Below, in pieces: positions 43,483 through 53,500 of a stretch of 64,000 nt of DNA. Numbering within the stretch: position 1 is the stretch's first letter; each line of letters opens with the position of its first letter. The notes beneath the pieces were generated by a model. That model ran no database searches and was not told where the DNA came from. It saw only the letters and a program-made list of their open reading frames with translations. This stretch comes from Roseovarius atlanticus. GTDB taxonomy: Bacteria; Pseudomonadota; Alphaproteobacteria; Rhodobacterales; Rhodobacteraceae. The translations under genes and the position numbers were made by a program. The stretch is from positions 574,861 to 638,860 of the forward strand of contig NZ_LAXJ01000002.1 of assembly GCF_001441615.1 (NCBI RefSeq), given 5' to 3'.

Positions 43483-44352
43483 ATGCGATTTTCCCTTTGT
43501 GTAGCGGCCCTTGTCGGGCTGACCGCCTGTGCGCCCAGTATCCCCGACAGCGGCGCGGGCCTTCCTGACAGCGGCAGTGGCGTGGGCTTCGGCACGTCCC
43601 AGGACTATATCGCCCAGCAGCGCGCCCGCGATGCGCAGCTTCAGGGCACATCTGCCGTGCCGCCCGCCGGCGCGATCTCGCCCGAGGCGCGCAGCCAAGG
43701 CGTGCCCGGCGCGCCGCTCAGCGCGACGCAAGGCGCGACCGCGCCCGGAACCCCAGGCACCGTGACCTCGTCCACCAACACCACGCGCCAGACCGGCTCG
43801 GGCGCCTACACGCCCACCGGCGGGCTGTCGTCAGCCTCCACCAGTGACGAGATCGCCCGCGAAACCGCGGCGCGGCTGGCCGAAACCTCGCAGAACTCTG
43901 GCCAGCAGATCGTCCATGCCAGCCCCTCGAACCCCGCACCCCAGACGGTGAACAGCGCGGGCGGCATCTCGAACGAGAACAATTTCGACGCCGTGGGCAA
44001 CGCCCGCACGATCCAGGACGATGCCGAGCTGATCGCCCAGAACCGCGCCCAGTACCAGGTGGTCCAGCCCGGCGCCCTGCCCGAACGCAGTGGCAATACC
44101 GGGCCCAACATCGTGCAATACGCGCTGGAAACCAGCCACCCCAAGGGCCAGCAGATCTATACCCGCGTCGGCATCAACAAGCAGGCCAAGTTCCAGCGCA
44201 ACTGCGCGCAGTACGCCTCGGCCGACCAGGCCCAGACCGATTTCCTGGCCCAGGGCGGGCCACGCCGCGACCGCATGGGGCTCGACCCCGATGGCGACGG
44301 CTATGCCTGCGCCTGGGACCCGCGCCCGTTCCGCGCGGCGGTGCAGAACTGA
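43483..44352 (+). CDS. Lipoprotein with C-terminal excalibur calcium-binding motif
   Basis: A 289-residue protein. The signal MRFSLCVAALVGLTAC ends in a lipobox (LTAC). A long low-complexity region rich in Ser, Thr, Gly and Pro (about residues 20-150) leads to a C-terminal domain with NKQAKFQRNCAQYASADQAQTDFLAQGG and DPDGDGYACAWDPRPF, the excalibur DxDxDGxxC calcium loop. It is likely surface or periplasmic. An AmpD-type amidase follows 16 bases later, and both may act at the cell wall. Confidence 0.82.
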   Translation: MRFSLCVAALVGLTACAPSIPDSGAGLPDSGSGVGFGTSQDYIAQQRARDAQLQGTSAVPPAGAISPEARSQGVPGAPLSATQGATAPGTPGTVTSSTNTTRQTGSGAYTPTGGLSSASTSDEIARETAARLAETSQNSGQQIVHASPSNPAPQTVNSAGGISNENNFDAVGNARTIQDDAELIAQNRAQYQVVQPGALPERSGNTGPNIVQYALETSHPKGQQIYTRVGINKQAKFQRNCAQYASADQAQTDFLAQGGPRRDRMGLDPDGDGYACAWDPRPFRAAVQN

Positions 44353-44368
44353 TCCTCGGACAGCCTGC

Positions 44369-45055
44369 GTGACAGCGCCGGTCTGGCACCCCTCGCCCAA
44401 TTTCGGCCCGCGCCGCCTTGGCGCGAAACCCGACATGGTGGTGGTCCACTACACCGCCATGGACAGCGCCGAGGCCGCGCTGGAGCGGCTGTGTGATCCG
44501 GCCGCCGAAGTCTCCGCGCATTACCTCATCGCCGCCGACGGCCGCGCCTGGCAGATGGTGGCTGAAGTCGCCCGCGCCTGGCACGCCGGGGCCGGGGCGT
44601 GGGGTGACGTGACCGACGTCAATTCCCGCTCGGTGGGGATCGAGTTGGACAACCCCGGCGACCGCCCGTTCCCCGAGCCGCTAATGACCACGCTCGAGGC
44701 GCTTTTGCCCGGCATCCTGCGCCGCTGGTCCATCCCGCCCGAGCGGGTGATCGGCCATTCCGACATGGCGCCCGACCGCAAGGCCGACCCCGGACCGCAT
44801 TTCGACTGGGCGCGGCTGGCCCGCAAGGGCCTTGCGATCTGGCCCGACGCGGCAGACCCCGCGCCCGACGCGCCATTCGAGATCTCAGCACGCACCTTCG
44901 GCTACACTGCCGTCTGCGACCCGGAAAAACGCCTGCACGCCTTCCGCGACCGCTTTCGCCCCGGCGCCACCGGCCCCGAGGACGCCACCGACCGGGCGCT
45001 CATGGCCCGCCTTGCTGCGCAATGGCCCGTTGCGCAATCGCGCGGAAACGCATAG
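44369..45055 (+). CDS. N-acetylmuramoyl-L-alanine amidase, AmpD/amidase_2 family
   Basis: A 228-residue zinc amidase that cleaves between MurNAc and the stem peptide. Zinc ligands are in MVVVHYTAM and VIGHSDMAPDRKADPGPHFDW; WHAGAGAWGDVTDVNSRSVGIELDNPGD is the substrate-binding region. A C-terminal peptidoglycan-binding-like region follows. No ATG fits the N-terminus of the family, so GTG at 44369 (VTAPVWHPSPNFGPR) is chosen; its ribosome binding site is weak. No signal peptide is seen, as in cytoplasmic AmpD. Confidence 0.88.
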   Translation: MTAPVWHPSPNFGPRRLGAKPDMVVVHYTAMDSAEAALERLCDPAAEVSAHYLIAADGRAWQMVAEVARAWHAGAGAWGDVTDVNSRSVGIELDNPGDRPFPEPLMTTLEALLPGILRRWSIPPERVIGHSDMAPDRKADPGPHFDWARLARKGLAIWPDAADPAPDAPFEISARTFGYTAVCDPEKRLHAFRDRFRPGATGPEDATDRALMARLAAQWPVAQSRGNA

Positions 45056-45057
45056 AT
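45030..45057 (+). promoter_or_regulatory. Candidate rnpB promoter inside the amidase 3' end
   Basis: TTGCGC (45030-45035), a 16-base spacer and ATAGAT (45052-45057) end about 8 bases before the base-paired 5' end of the RNase P RNA, exactly where a start at 45065 would require it. Confidence 0.5.
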
Positions 45058-45064
45058 CACCTCT

Positions 45065-45429
45065 CGCGCGGAGGGCCGGACGGCCGCCTGCAATTCGCCA
45101 ACGGCGAATTACACGGAGGAAAGTCCGGACTCCACAAGGCAACGGTGCCGGGTAACGCCCGGCCGGGGCAACCCGAGGGAAAGCGCCACAGAAAACAGAC
45201 CGTCCCGGACGTGTTCCGGGATAAGGGTGAAACGGTGGGGTAAGAGCCCACCGCGGGACGGGCAACCGGACCGGCATGGCAAGCCCCACCGGGAGCAATG
45301 CCGAATAGGGATCGCATTCGGGCTGCCTTGGCCCCGCGATCCGGGTTGGCAGCTAAAGCCTGCGGGCAACCGCAGGATCAGATGAATGGTCGTCCTACGA
45401 CAGAATCCGGCTTACAGGCCCTCCGCGCG
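45065..45429 (+). ncRNA. rnpB: RNase P RNA (bacterial type A)
   Basis: The catalytic RNA of RNase P, which matures tRNA 5' ends. The conserved blocks appear in order: GAGGAAAGTCCGGACTCC in the P3-P4 region, AGGGTGAAACGGTGGGGTAA, GAGCCCACCGCG, and the 3' ACAGAATCCGGCTTACAGGCC. The first 13 bases (45065-45077, CGCGCGGAGGGCC) pair perfectly with 45417-45429 to close helix P1, which fixes both ends to within a few bases. The 213 bases after it (45430-45642) hold no recognised gene. Confidence 0.97.
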
Positions 45430-45642
45430 TTTCTGATCCGGCAGGTCCGATCCGATTGTGCGGCTGCGCCGCGCTTGATTGTTTGATTGGGGCCAGCCCC
45501 AAACCCCGGAATATTTTGAGCCAGAAGAAGATTGGAGAATCCCGTCACCTGAGCACCTGCCCCGAGGAGGAGGCACCGACGACGAGACATCATGTGCGCG
45601 TGAAACGCGCTCATTAGGATCACGGGGGGATCGTGCGGCTGA

Positions 45643-46851
45643 TCACGGCTCGCGAAAGGCGTCCTGGCTCTTGTAGAGCGGTTTCAGCAGGTATTGCAGC
45701 ACCGTCTTGACCCCGGTGTGCAGCTCGACCTGCGCCTGCATCCCCGGACGGATCTCGATTGCCTGCTGGCGCGGGGTCAGGCCGGTGCGGTCCACCCGCA
45801 GGCTGACCTTGTAATGCGGATCGCCATCGGGATCGCGGGTGCGCTCGTCCTTGAACGTGTCGGCGGAAATGAAATCCACATGTCCTTTCAGCGTGCCGTA
45901 GATCGTATAGTCATAGGCCGTCAGCTTGATCGTCGCCGCCTGCCCGCGCTTGAGGTTGGCAATGTTCTCGGGCGCCACGCGCGCCTCGACGAACAACTCC
46001 TCGTCCAGCGGAATGATCTCGAGGATCTGCTCGCCCGGGCGCACGACGCCGCCGATCGTGGTGACATTGAGGTTGTTGACGATCCCGCGCATCGGGCTGG
46101 TCAGCACTGTGCGGTTCAGCTGGTCCTGGCTGGCCCGCAAGGTCTGTCGCAGCGTGGCGATTTCTTTCAGCGTGTCGGAATAGGCTTGCGCACGCTCCAG
46201 CTCGGACTGGGTGACGATCTCGTCGTATTTCTTCTGCGCATCCGCATGTGCCTTGCGGGCGCGGGTCACCTCGATCAGGGCGACGATTTTTTTCGTCAGC
46301 AGATCCTCCAGCAGCGCGCGTTCCTCGGCCGCCTGCGCCAGGATTGCCTTGGCCCCCTCGCTGCGCTTGACGAAATCCGCCTGCCGCGCCGCCAGCAGCG
46401 CCTTTTCCGAGGCCATGATCGCCGGATACCTCTCGGCCATCCCCTCGGGCGCGGTGAAATCGTACTGCCCGGCCAGTTCCGCCTCCAGCCGCATGCGGCG
46501 GATGTCCAGAGCCGCGATCTGGTCCAGCAGGTCGTCCACCGATGATCGAAACTGCGTGCCGTGCAGCCGCGCCAACACCGTGCCACGCTCGACCACGTCG
46601 CCCTCGGCCACCAGCAGTTCCGACAGGATGCCGCCTTCGAGGTTCTGGATGATCTGCGGCCGCGACGACGAGATGAAAGACCCGTCGGCGCGCACGATCT
46701 CGTCGACCCAGGCAAAAGCCGCCCAAAGCAGGAATAGCCCCACGGACGACGCACAGAGCCAGATCGTCAGGCTGGGCCCGCGCAGCCGCGTGGCCCTGCG
46801 GCGGAAGGCCGGGGAGGCACCCGCCATCGCCATCTCAGGTCCCGCCCGCAT
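45643..46851 (-). CDS. HlyD-family periplasmic adaptor of a type I secretion system
   Basis: A 402-residue membrane fusion protein. One N-terminal membrane helix (LTIWLCASSVGLFLLWAAFAWV) precedes a biotinyl-lipoyl half-motif (QNLEGGILSELLVAEGDVVERGTVLARL), a long coiled coil (about residues 130-250), and the second lipoyl half with RTVLTSPMRGIVNNLNVTTIGGVVRPGEQILEI. A beta-barrel region follows. It links the ABC transporter to TolC. It overlaps the ABC gene by 17 bases from the 46851 start; a start at 46833 (MAMAGAS), three bases after that stop, is equally likely. Confidence 0.93.
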   Translation of the reverse strand: MRAGPEMAMAGASPAFRRRATRLRGPSLTIWLCASSVGLFLLWAAFAWVDEIVRADGSFISSSRPQIIQNLEGGILSELLVAEGDVVERGTVLARLHGTQFRSSVDDLLDQIAALDIRRMRLEAELAGQYDFTAPEGMAERYPAIMASEKALLAARQADFVKRSEGAKAILAQAAEERALLEDLLTKKIVALIEVTRARKAHADAQKKYDEIVTQSELERAQAYSDTLKEIATLRQTLRASQDQLNRTVLTSPMRGIVNNLNVTTIGGVVRPGEQILEIIPLDEELFVEARVAPENIANLKRGQAATIKLTAYDYTIYGTLKGHVDFISADTFKDERTRDPDGDPHYKVSLRVDRTGLTPRQQAIEIRPGMQAQVELHTGVKTVLQYLLKPLYKSQDAFREP

Positions 46852-49108
46852 GGGCCAGATGCGCCAACACCTTGTCGCGCGGCCCGTCCACCGCCATCCG
46901 GCCCGCTTGCAGGATCAGCGTGCGGTCGGTCAGGTGCAGGATCGGCATCCGGTGCGTGGCGATGACCGCCGTGCGCCCCTCCAGCCACGTCTCCAGCCGG
47001 CTGACCAGCGTGCGTTCCAGCGTCTGGTCCAGTGCCGCCGTCGGCTCGTCCAAAAGGCAGATGCGCGGGTCCTGCAACCACAGCCGCGCCCAGCCGATCG
47101 ACTGCCGCTGCCCCTGGCTCAGCCCCTGACCGCCATCGAGAATATCCAGGTCCAGCCCCTTGGGGTGGCCGCGCACGAACGGCCCCAGCCCTGCAAACTC
47201 CAACGCCGCCATCAGCCGCGCGTCGTCACGCTCCAGCAGACTGAGGGTCAGGTTCTCGCGCAGCGTGCCCGTGAACAGCCGCACGTCCTGTCCCAGGTAG
47301 CCGATCAGCCGCCGCAGGTCGCGCGGCGCCACCTGCCCCATGTCGGTGCCGTCCACCATCACCCGGCCGCGCCCGGGCGCGTAGAGCCCCGACAAGAGCT
47401 TGAGAAAGGTCGACTTGCCGGAGCCATTGGTGCCCAGCACCGCCACGCGTTGCCCCGGCTTGATATCCAGCGCGGCGATATCCAGAACCGGCGCGGCGCC
47501 CTCGTCATAGCCGAACCGAACCTCGCGCAGGGCGAACCCGCCTTCCAAGGTTTCGCGCCGCAGATAGCTGCGGCCCTCATCGGTGTCCTGCGCGGCTTCG
47601 GCAATCGCGTCCATCCCGTCCAGCGCCGACTTGACGTTGCTCCACCGCGCCATCGTGCCCGCCAGCTGCGTCAGCGGCGCCAGCGTGCGGCTGGTCAGGA
47701 TGCTGGTGGCAATGATGGTCCCCACCGTGAACTGCCCGGCAAAGACAAGGTAAGTGCCCGCGATCACCGCCACCACGTAGGTGCCCTGCTGCACCGCCTG
47801 GCTCCAGAAGGTGAGCGTCGCCGCGATCTGGCGCTGTTCGCTCGACTTGGTGGCCTGCAACAGCGCCAGGTCCTGCCACAGGCGGCGGAACCGGTCCTCG
47901 GCGCGCTGGGTCTTCAGCGTATCCAGCTCGAAAATCGCCTCGTGCAGCAGGCGCGAGGATTTGGCCGATGCGCCCTGCGCCTCGCGCGTCAGGCGGATCA
48001 TCCGGCGTTGCAGGAACATCCCCGGCACCACCATCAGGACCCCGCCCAGCACCAGCACCCAGACGACATTGCCCGCGATCGACGCCACCAGCAGAAGAAA
48101 GACGAAGATGAACGGCACATCCGCCAGCGTGCCAATGGTCGAGGCGGTGAAGAACTCCCGCACCGACCCGAATTCCCGGATCGCCGAGAAAAGCTGCGAC
48201 GGCTGCCGCCCGGCCAGGTCCGAGCGCATTCCCAGCACCCGGTTCATCAACAGGCTCTGCACTTCCAGCTCGATCTGCCGCCCGGCCCCGTCCATCAGGC
48301 GGGCGCGGGCGATCTTGATCAGCGCCTCCATCATCAGCGCAAGCCCCGCGCCCGCCGCCAGCACCCAAAGCGTCGCCTCGGACTGGTGCGGGATCACCCG
48401 GTCATAGACCTGCAAGGCGAAAAGCGCGACCGCCACCGCCAGAAGGTTGGCCACGAAAGACCCCAGCGTGATTTCCGCGAACTGGCGGCGGAAGCGGCCG
48501 AACTGCCCCCAGAACCAGTGCGGCGTCTCGGCGTCGGGCACATGGGCCTTCGACAACGCGCCCGGCGGCGCCTCGGCGCGGACGATCACGCCGGTGAAAT
48601 AGGGCTCGAACTCGGCCAGCGAAACAGTGGCGCGGTTGTCGGTGCAGGTCGTGTCATGGATCGTCAGCGCGTCGTGCACCTGCCCCAGCACCAGCACGTA
48701 TTGCCCGCTGGTCATCTGCGCCAGCGCCGGCCACATGTCCTCGGTCAGGCGGGTGACCGCCTCGATTCCGGTGCGCAGGCCCACCGCTTCCAGCCCGTCG
48801 GCCATGGCGTCGGGCTGTGGTTGGTCCTGGGGGCCCTGCGCGTCCGAGGCGATCATCGCCTCAAGGATGTCGCGGGGCATGGCAGGCACACCCAGAAGAG
48901 CCGCATACGTCGCCCCCAGTTCCGCGCGCGCCTCGGCCCGGGCGCTGGGGCGCGACCGGCCAGCGTCCTGCGATTTCGGGGAAACCTGCGGCGGTTGCGG
49001 CTGTAAGGCTGTGTCGGGCTGGCGCGGCGGCGCATCGGCATTGGACACGGCGACGGGCCGGCGCACGCGTCCCGACGTGATCGTCAGGGCCACCGGCTGT
49101 CCGCTCAA
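46835..49108 (-). CDS. Type I secretion permease/ATPase with C39-like domain
   Basis: A 757-residue ABC exporter of the LapB/LssB type. After a low-complexity N-terminus, residues about 57-180 form a C39-like domain with no visible catalytic Cys (LAQMTSGQYVLVLGQVHDALTIHD), so it should bind rather than cleave the substrate. Six membrane helices follow, then the ATPase: Walker A GTNGSGKST near residue 559, signature LSQGQRQS, Walker B ICLLDEPTAALD near residue 683 and switch His (ATHRM). Its ATG overlaps the TolC-like stop. It should export the adhesin upstream. Confidence 0.94.
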   Translation of the reverse strand: MSGQPVALTITSGRVRRPVAVSNADAPPRQPDTALQPQPPQVSPKSQDAGRSRPSARAEARAELGATYAALLGVPAMPRDILEAMIASDAQGPQDQPQPDAMADGLEAVGLRTGIEAVTRLTEDMWPALAQMTSGQYVLVLGQVHDALTIHDTTCTDNRATVSLAEFEPYFTGVIVRAEAPPGALSKAHVPDAETPHWFWGQFGRFRRQFAEITLGSFVANLLAVAVALFALQVYDRVIPHQSEATLWVLAAGAGLALMMEALIKIARARLMDGAGRQIELEVQSLLMNRVLGMRSDLAGRQPSQLFSAIREFGSVREFFTASTIGTLADVPFIFVFLLLVASIAGNVVWVLVLGGVLMVVPGMFLQRRMIRLTREAQGASAKSSRLLHEAIFELDTLKTQRAEDRFRRLWQDLALLQATKSSEQRQIAATLTFWSQAVQQGTYVVAVIAGTYLVFAGQFTVGTIIATSILTSRTLAPLTQLAGTMARWSNVKSALDGMDAIAEAAQDTDEGRSYLRRETLEGGFALREVRFGYDEGAAPVLDIAALDIKPGQRVAVLGTNGSGKSTFLKLLSGLYAPGRGRVMVDGTDMGQVAPRDLRRLIGYLGQDVRLFTGTLRENLTLSLLERDDARLMAALEFAGLGPFVRGHPKGLDLDILDGGQGLSQGQRQSIGWARLWLQDPRICLLDEPTAALDQTLERTLVSRLETWLEGRTAVIATHRMPILHLTDRTLILQAGRMAVDGPRDKVLAHLAHAGGT

Positions 49109-50439
49109 ATCCGGCCCCCGTCCGCCAGAACGCCCATGACGCGTGCCAATTGCAGACGCGCCAGCGCCAGCTCGTATTTCAGGCCGACCTGCCGCGATTG
49201 CTGCTCGGCGAAGGTCTCGTACACGCCGACCACGTCCATCACACGCCGCTGGCCGGCATCGTACTGGCCCTGGAACAGGTCGAGGTTGCGCTTGGCCTCC
49301 TGCGTCAGCTGGCTGGCCTCGGCCACCTGCCGGCCCAGCGCCTTCAGGCGGCTTTCCAGGCGGCTGATCTGGCGCGTGGCATCCTCGCTGGCTTGCGCCA
49401 CGCGGCGGCTGCTGGCCTCTTCCACGGCCTTGATCGCCTTCAGGCTGGCGCCGGTGCCGACGCCCAGCAGGCTGTCCTGCCCGGCATTGACGGTCACGCC
49501 CGTGCCGCCGCTGCCCAGCGTGCCGCCGGCATTGACCCCGGGCAGCAGACCGGCGCGCTTCACCCGCGCCTGCGCGATGTCGCGGTCGCGCTCGGCCTCG
49601 GCCCGCAGAATATCCAGCGGACGGGCGTCGAAACCACCGACGCGCACATCGGCCAGGCCCGTCACCTCGTCCAGCGGTACGGCGCTCATGGCGTTCAGCT
49701 CCGCCCGCGCGGTCGCGCCCGCCTCTTCCGCCGCGGCGAGCCGCGCGCGGATCTCGGCCAGCTTCTGGCGCAGGATGCCAAGGTCGCTGCGGTCCGAAAC
49801 GCCGCCGCGCACGCGCTCCTGCATGATGTACTCGAACCGCTCCATGTCCTTCAGCGTGCGGCGTTCCAGCGCCACCCGCTCGCGCGCTTGCGCCCCGTCA
49901 AGGTAAAGCGACAGCGCGGTCAGCACCCGCGCGTTGGTATCCTCGGACAGGGTGATCGCGGCCAGTTCCACGTCCGCCTTGGCAAAGTCGCGCTCGGCCT
50001 TCTTGCGGCCGTGATCGAACAGGACCATGTCCACCGCCAATTGCGTGACCACGTCGCTGAGGCTGGCGAGGCTGACCACTGGCCCCACGCGCGGCAGCCA
50101 GTTCTTGCTTGCCGCCTGCGCCCGCAGCCGCGCCGCCTTCAGCTCGGACGCCGAGGCGCGCGCATCGGCCTTCAACACCGCGTCACTGACCCGGGCAAAG
50201 GCGCTGCCCGCGGGCAGCACGCTTTCACGCCCCAGAAGCTCGGTGATGATGACGGAGGTTTCCGCCTCTTCGCGGGCCGCCGCGATGGCCCCCGGCGGCG
50301 GGGTCACCCCGGCCAGCCGCGACACCTCCACGCTTTCGCCCTCGATCTCGTCGCTGGGCACCGCACTCATGCAGCCCGGCAGCGACAGTCCTGCCAGCGC
50401 AAGCCATGCCCACGTGATGTGTCTTACCCTCTGCCCCAT
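49105..50439 (-). CDS. TolC-family outer membrane channel lipoprotein
   Basis: A 444-residue outer membrane efflux protein. The start at 50439 gives MGQRVRHITWAWLALAGLSLPGC, a lipoprotein signal ending in LPGC, with GAAGGCG before it. The body is the two-fold repeated helical TolC pattern (KAARLRAQAASKNWLPRVGPVVSLAS, ARVLTALSLYLDGAQARERVALERR, LGRQVAEASQLTQEAKRNLDLFQGQYDAGQR), ending YELALARLQLARVMG. It supplies the outer membrane exit of the secretion system. The stop overlaps the ABC gene start (ATGA). Confidence 0.9.
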   Translation of the reverse strand: MGQRVRHITWAWLALAGLSLPGCMSAVPSDEIEGESVEVSRLAGVTPPPGAIAAAREEAETSVIITELLGRESVLPAGSAFARVSDAVLKADARASASELKAARLRAQAASKNWLPRVGPVVSLASLSDVVTQLAVDMVLFDHGRKKAERDFAKADVELAAITLSEDTNARVLTALSLYLDGAQARERVALERRTLKDMERFEYIMQERVRGGVSDRSDLGILRQKLAEIRARLAAAEEAGATARAELNAMSAVPLDEVTGLADVRVGGFDARPLDILRAEAERDRDIAQARVKRAGLLPGVNAGGTLGSGGTGVTVNAGQDSLLGVGTGASLKAIKAVEEASSRRVAQASEDATRQISRLESRLKALGRQVAEASQLTQEAKRNLDLFQGQYDAGQRRVMDVVGVYETFAEQQSRQVGLKYELALARLQLARVMGVLADGGRI

Positions 50440-50527
50440 CTCGCGCCTTCTTTCGGTCGCTTCTTTTTTCAAGTCTTTTCGGGGTCCGGGCCACGCCTTG
50501 CGCCGCCGCCCGAACCGATATCCCATG

Positions 50528-53500
50528 TCAGATCGTGGCGGTGCCCACGTTGATGTCGTCGTCGATGACCACCGTGGCGTCGTCGCCCAGCGTGTAGATG
50601 TCAAAGCCCTGCCCGTCGATCATGGTCGACCCGGCCCGCTGCGCGCCCGTCAGGGTCACGGTGTCGTCCGCCCCGCCGCGCACCACCACCTGGTCGGAAT
50701 TGTCCGACAGGGCCAGCACCTGATCCTCGGTCAGGGTCAGCTGGCTCTGGTCACCGAACCGCAAATCGATGGTCTCGATCTGGAACTGCGCCAGGCCGGC
50801 GGCACCCGCATCCACCGTGTTGGTGCTGGTCTCGTCCAGCACCAGATAGGTGCTCGACGCGTTGCCCGCGGGGTCGGTGCCGGTCACCACCAGTTGAGAG
50901 CCGTCGGGGATGCTGGCGGGATTGCCCGCGCCGTCGGTAAAGAAGCAATCCGTCTCGCCCAGAAGCGCGTTCTCCTGCGCGTGGATCGACAGCGCGCTCA
51001 CATTGCCGCCCGCATCGACGCCGTGGATCGTCACCTCGTCTTGGGACGTCTCCAGTGTCACGTTGCGATACCCGCCGCCCTCGCGGAAATACCCCACCAC
51101 GTCGGGGTCGTCGGGGGCCACCGCATCCACCGCCAGGCTGCCGGCGATCTGGCTGGTGTTGCCCGCACCATCGGTGGCGGTGACGATCATGTCGTAGCTC
51201 TGCTCGGTCAGCGGAATGTCCGCCGCCGGGATGTCCAGCACCCAGGCCCCGCCCGCACCGACCAGCGCCGCATAGGTCTGGCCGAACACCTGCACCGACA
51301 CGGTCGAGCCCGGTTCGACCTGGCCCGTCACGGTGACGCCATCCGCCGCCTCGGCGGCGTTGATCACGTCATCGCCCTCGACCGGCGTGGCGTCCCGGCT
51401 CAGGCTGTTGACCAGCGTGTCGACCCTGACCCGGTCGGCCAGCTGCGCGGGGTTGCCCGCCGGATCGACCACGTCGATCACGATATCGGCCATGTATTCG
51501 CCGCCCTGGATCACGCCCGGGCCGAACTGCGCCACCCAGTTGCCATTGGCGTCGACGCTGGCCTGCCGGGTGACACCGGCCAGCGTGATGCTGACCGTCG
51601 ATCCCGGCTCGATCGTGCCGCTGACCGGGAACCCCGCCGCGGCGATATCGGCATTGATCACGTCGCCGCCATCGGCGCCGATCGCAACGCCCAAGTCGCT
51701 CAGGCTCAGGTTGTCGACCTGCGTGTCCACCGCCACGGTGACGTTCAGCGACCGGCTGTTGCCGGCGGCATCGGTCACGCTGGCGCTGACCGGCGCGTCA
51801 TAGTCGCCGCCGGGGATCTCGCCCGGCATGTAAACGGTCTGCCAATTCCCCGCGGCATCGGCCACGGCGTTGTGCACCACTCCGCCAAGGCTGACCGCAA
51901 CGACCGCGCCCGGATCGGCGGTGCCGGTCACCGCGACGCCCGCCGCCGCCTCGGCGGCGTTGATCGTGCCGTCCCCGCCGATGCCGGCGGCATTCAGGGT
52001 CAGCGACCCGGCCTCGGTGTCGACGTTGACGCTTTGGCTGGCGGTCTGCACGTTGCCCGCACTATCCGTGGTGGTGGCGGTGAGCGTGGTCGTGTAGGTG
52101 CCCGTCGGGATCTGCCCGGCGGCGAAACTCGCCGTCCACGCGTCCGAAGGATCGACCGTTGCGTTGACGCTCTGGCTGCCCAGTTGCACCACGACCGTGC
52201 TGCCCGGCTCTGTCGTTCCCGTCACCAACAGCCCCGATCCGTGCTCGGCCTGGTTGATGACCCCGTCCGCGCCGCCATGCTCGCTGGTGATGCTGACCTG
52301 CCCGTCCGTGTCCACCTGGAACGTGCCGGTCGCCGAAGATCCGTTGCCCGCCCCGTCCACCGTGATGGCCGTGACGGTGGCGTCATAGGTGCCCTGCGGC
52401 AGCTCGCCGGCGCTGAAATTCGCCACCCAGGTGCCGTCCGCGCCGGTCACGACGCTGTGGGTCACGCTCTGGATCGTCACTTCGACCGTCGCGCCGGGCG
52501 CCGAGGTGCCGGTGACCGCGAAACCGCCCGCCATCTCGGCGGCGTTGACCGTGCCGTCGCCGCCCACGCCACCGGCATTCACGCCGATCGGATGCGGCAC
52601 CGTGTCGATCTCGACTGTCTCCGTGATTGTAGTCGTGTTGCCATAGGCGTCCGACGACACCACGACCACGTCGGTCGTGTATTCGCCCGTGGGCACGTCG
52701 CCCGGGGCAAAGGTCACTGTCCAACTGCCGGTCCCATCCACCACCGTTTCGTGAGTGGTGCTGTCGATGGTCACGCTGATCGAGGCGCCGGGCTCTCCCT
52801 CGCCGGTAATCTCGAAGCCCGCGTCGTATTCCTCGGCATTCACGATGTCGCCGGTATCCACCGTGCCCTCCAGCAGGCTGGTATCGGGCGGGGTGGTGTC
52901 GATCACCACGTCAGGGCCGGTCAGTCCGGTCTCGGTGCCACCCGGCTCGGTCACGGTGACGTCGACGGTGTAGTCGCCATCCTCGGGGAAATCCTCACCC
53001 TCGAAGGACACCGTCCAGTCGCCGCTGCTGTCCGAGGTGGTCTCGATCACCTCGTCGCCGATCTGCACCACCACGTCCGACCCGGGCGTCGCCGTTCCGG
53101 TTATGGTGATCGGGCTGTCATCGGGCCCGGCGTCGTCGCCGCCGATTACGATCGGGCCGTTATCGTCCACCGTGGGCGCAATGCGCCCCGGTCCGTCCTC
53201 GCCGCCCAAGCCACCGATCACCGTCGCGGCCCCCAGAGCCGCGGCCCCGGCGCCACCCAGCCCCAAAAGGCTCGATCCGCCCAACAGGCCAGCGCCCAGC
53301 ATCGACACCTCTTCTTCCTGGCCGGCCACGCCTGCAACCTCGCTGCCGTCCAGGAAGATCAGATCGTCCGACGGACTCCACTTGCCCCACACCTCGGTCG
53401 GCCCGTATTGCGCATAGACCGCCCCGTCCGAGGTCTCGATCAACGTGACCTCGTTCAGGTATCCGTCCGCCGAAATGAACAGCCGGCTTTCCGGCGCGCC

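Noticed and set aside
45022..45623. Short reading frames across the RNase P RNA
   Set aside because: The region is fully explained by rnpB, including the closing P1 helix.
46211..49006. A 931-codon plus-strand frame opposite the secretion genes
   Set aside because: It consists of low-complexity Arg/Gln/His/Pro sequence. The minus-strand frames contain Walker motifs and HlyD signatures.
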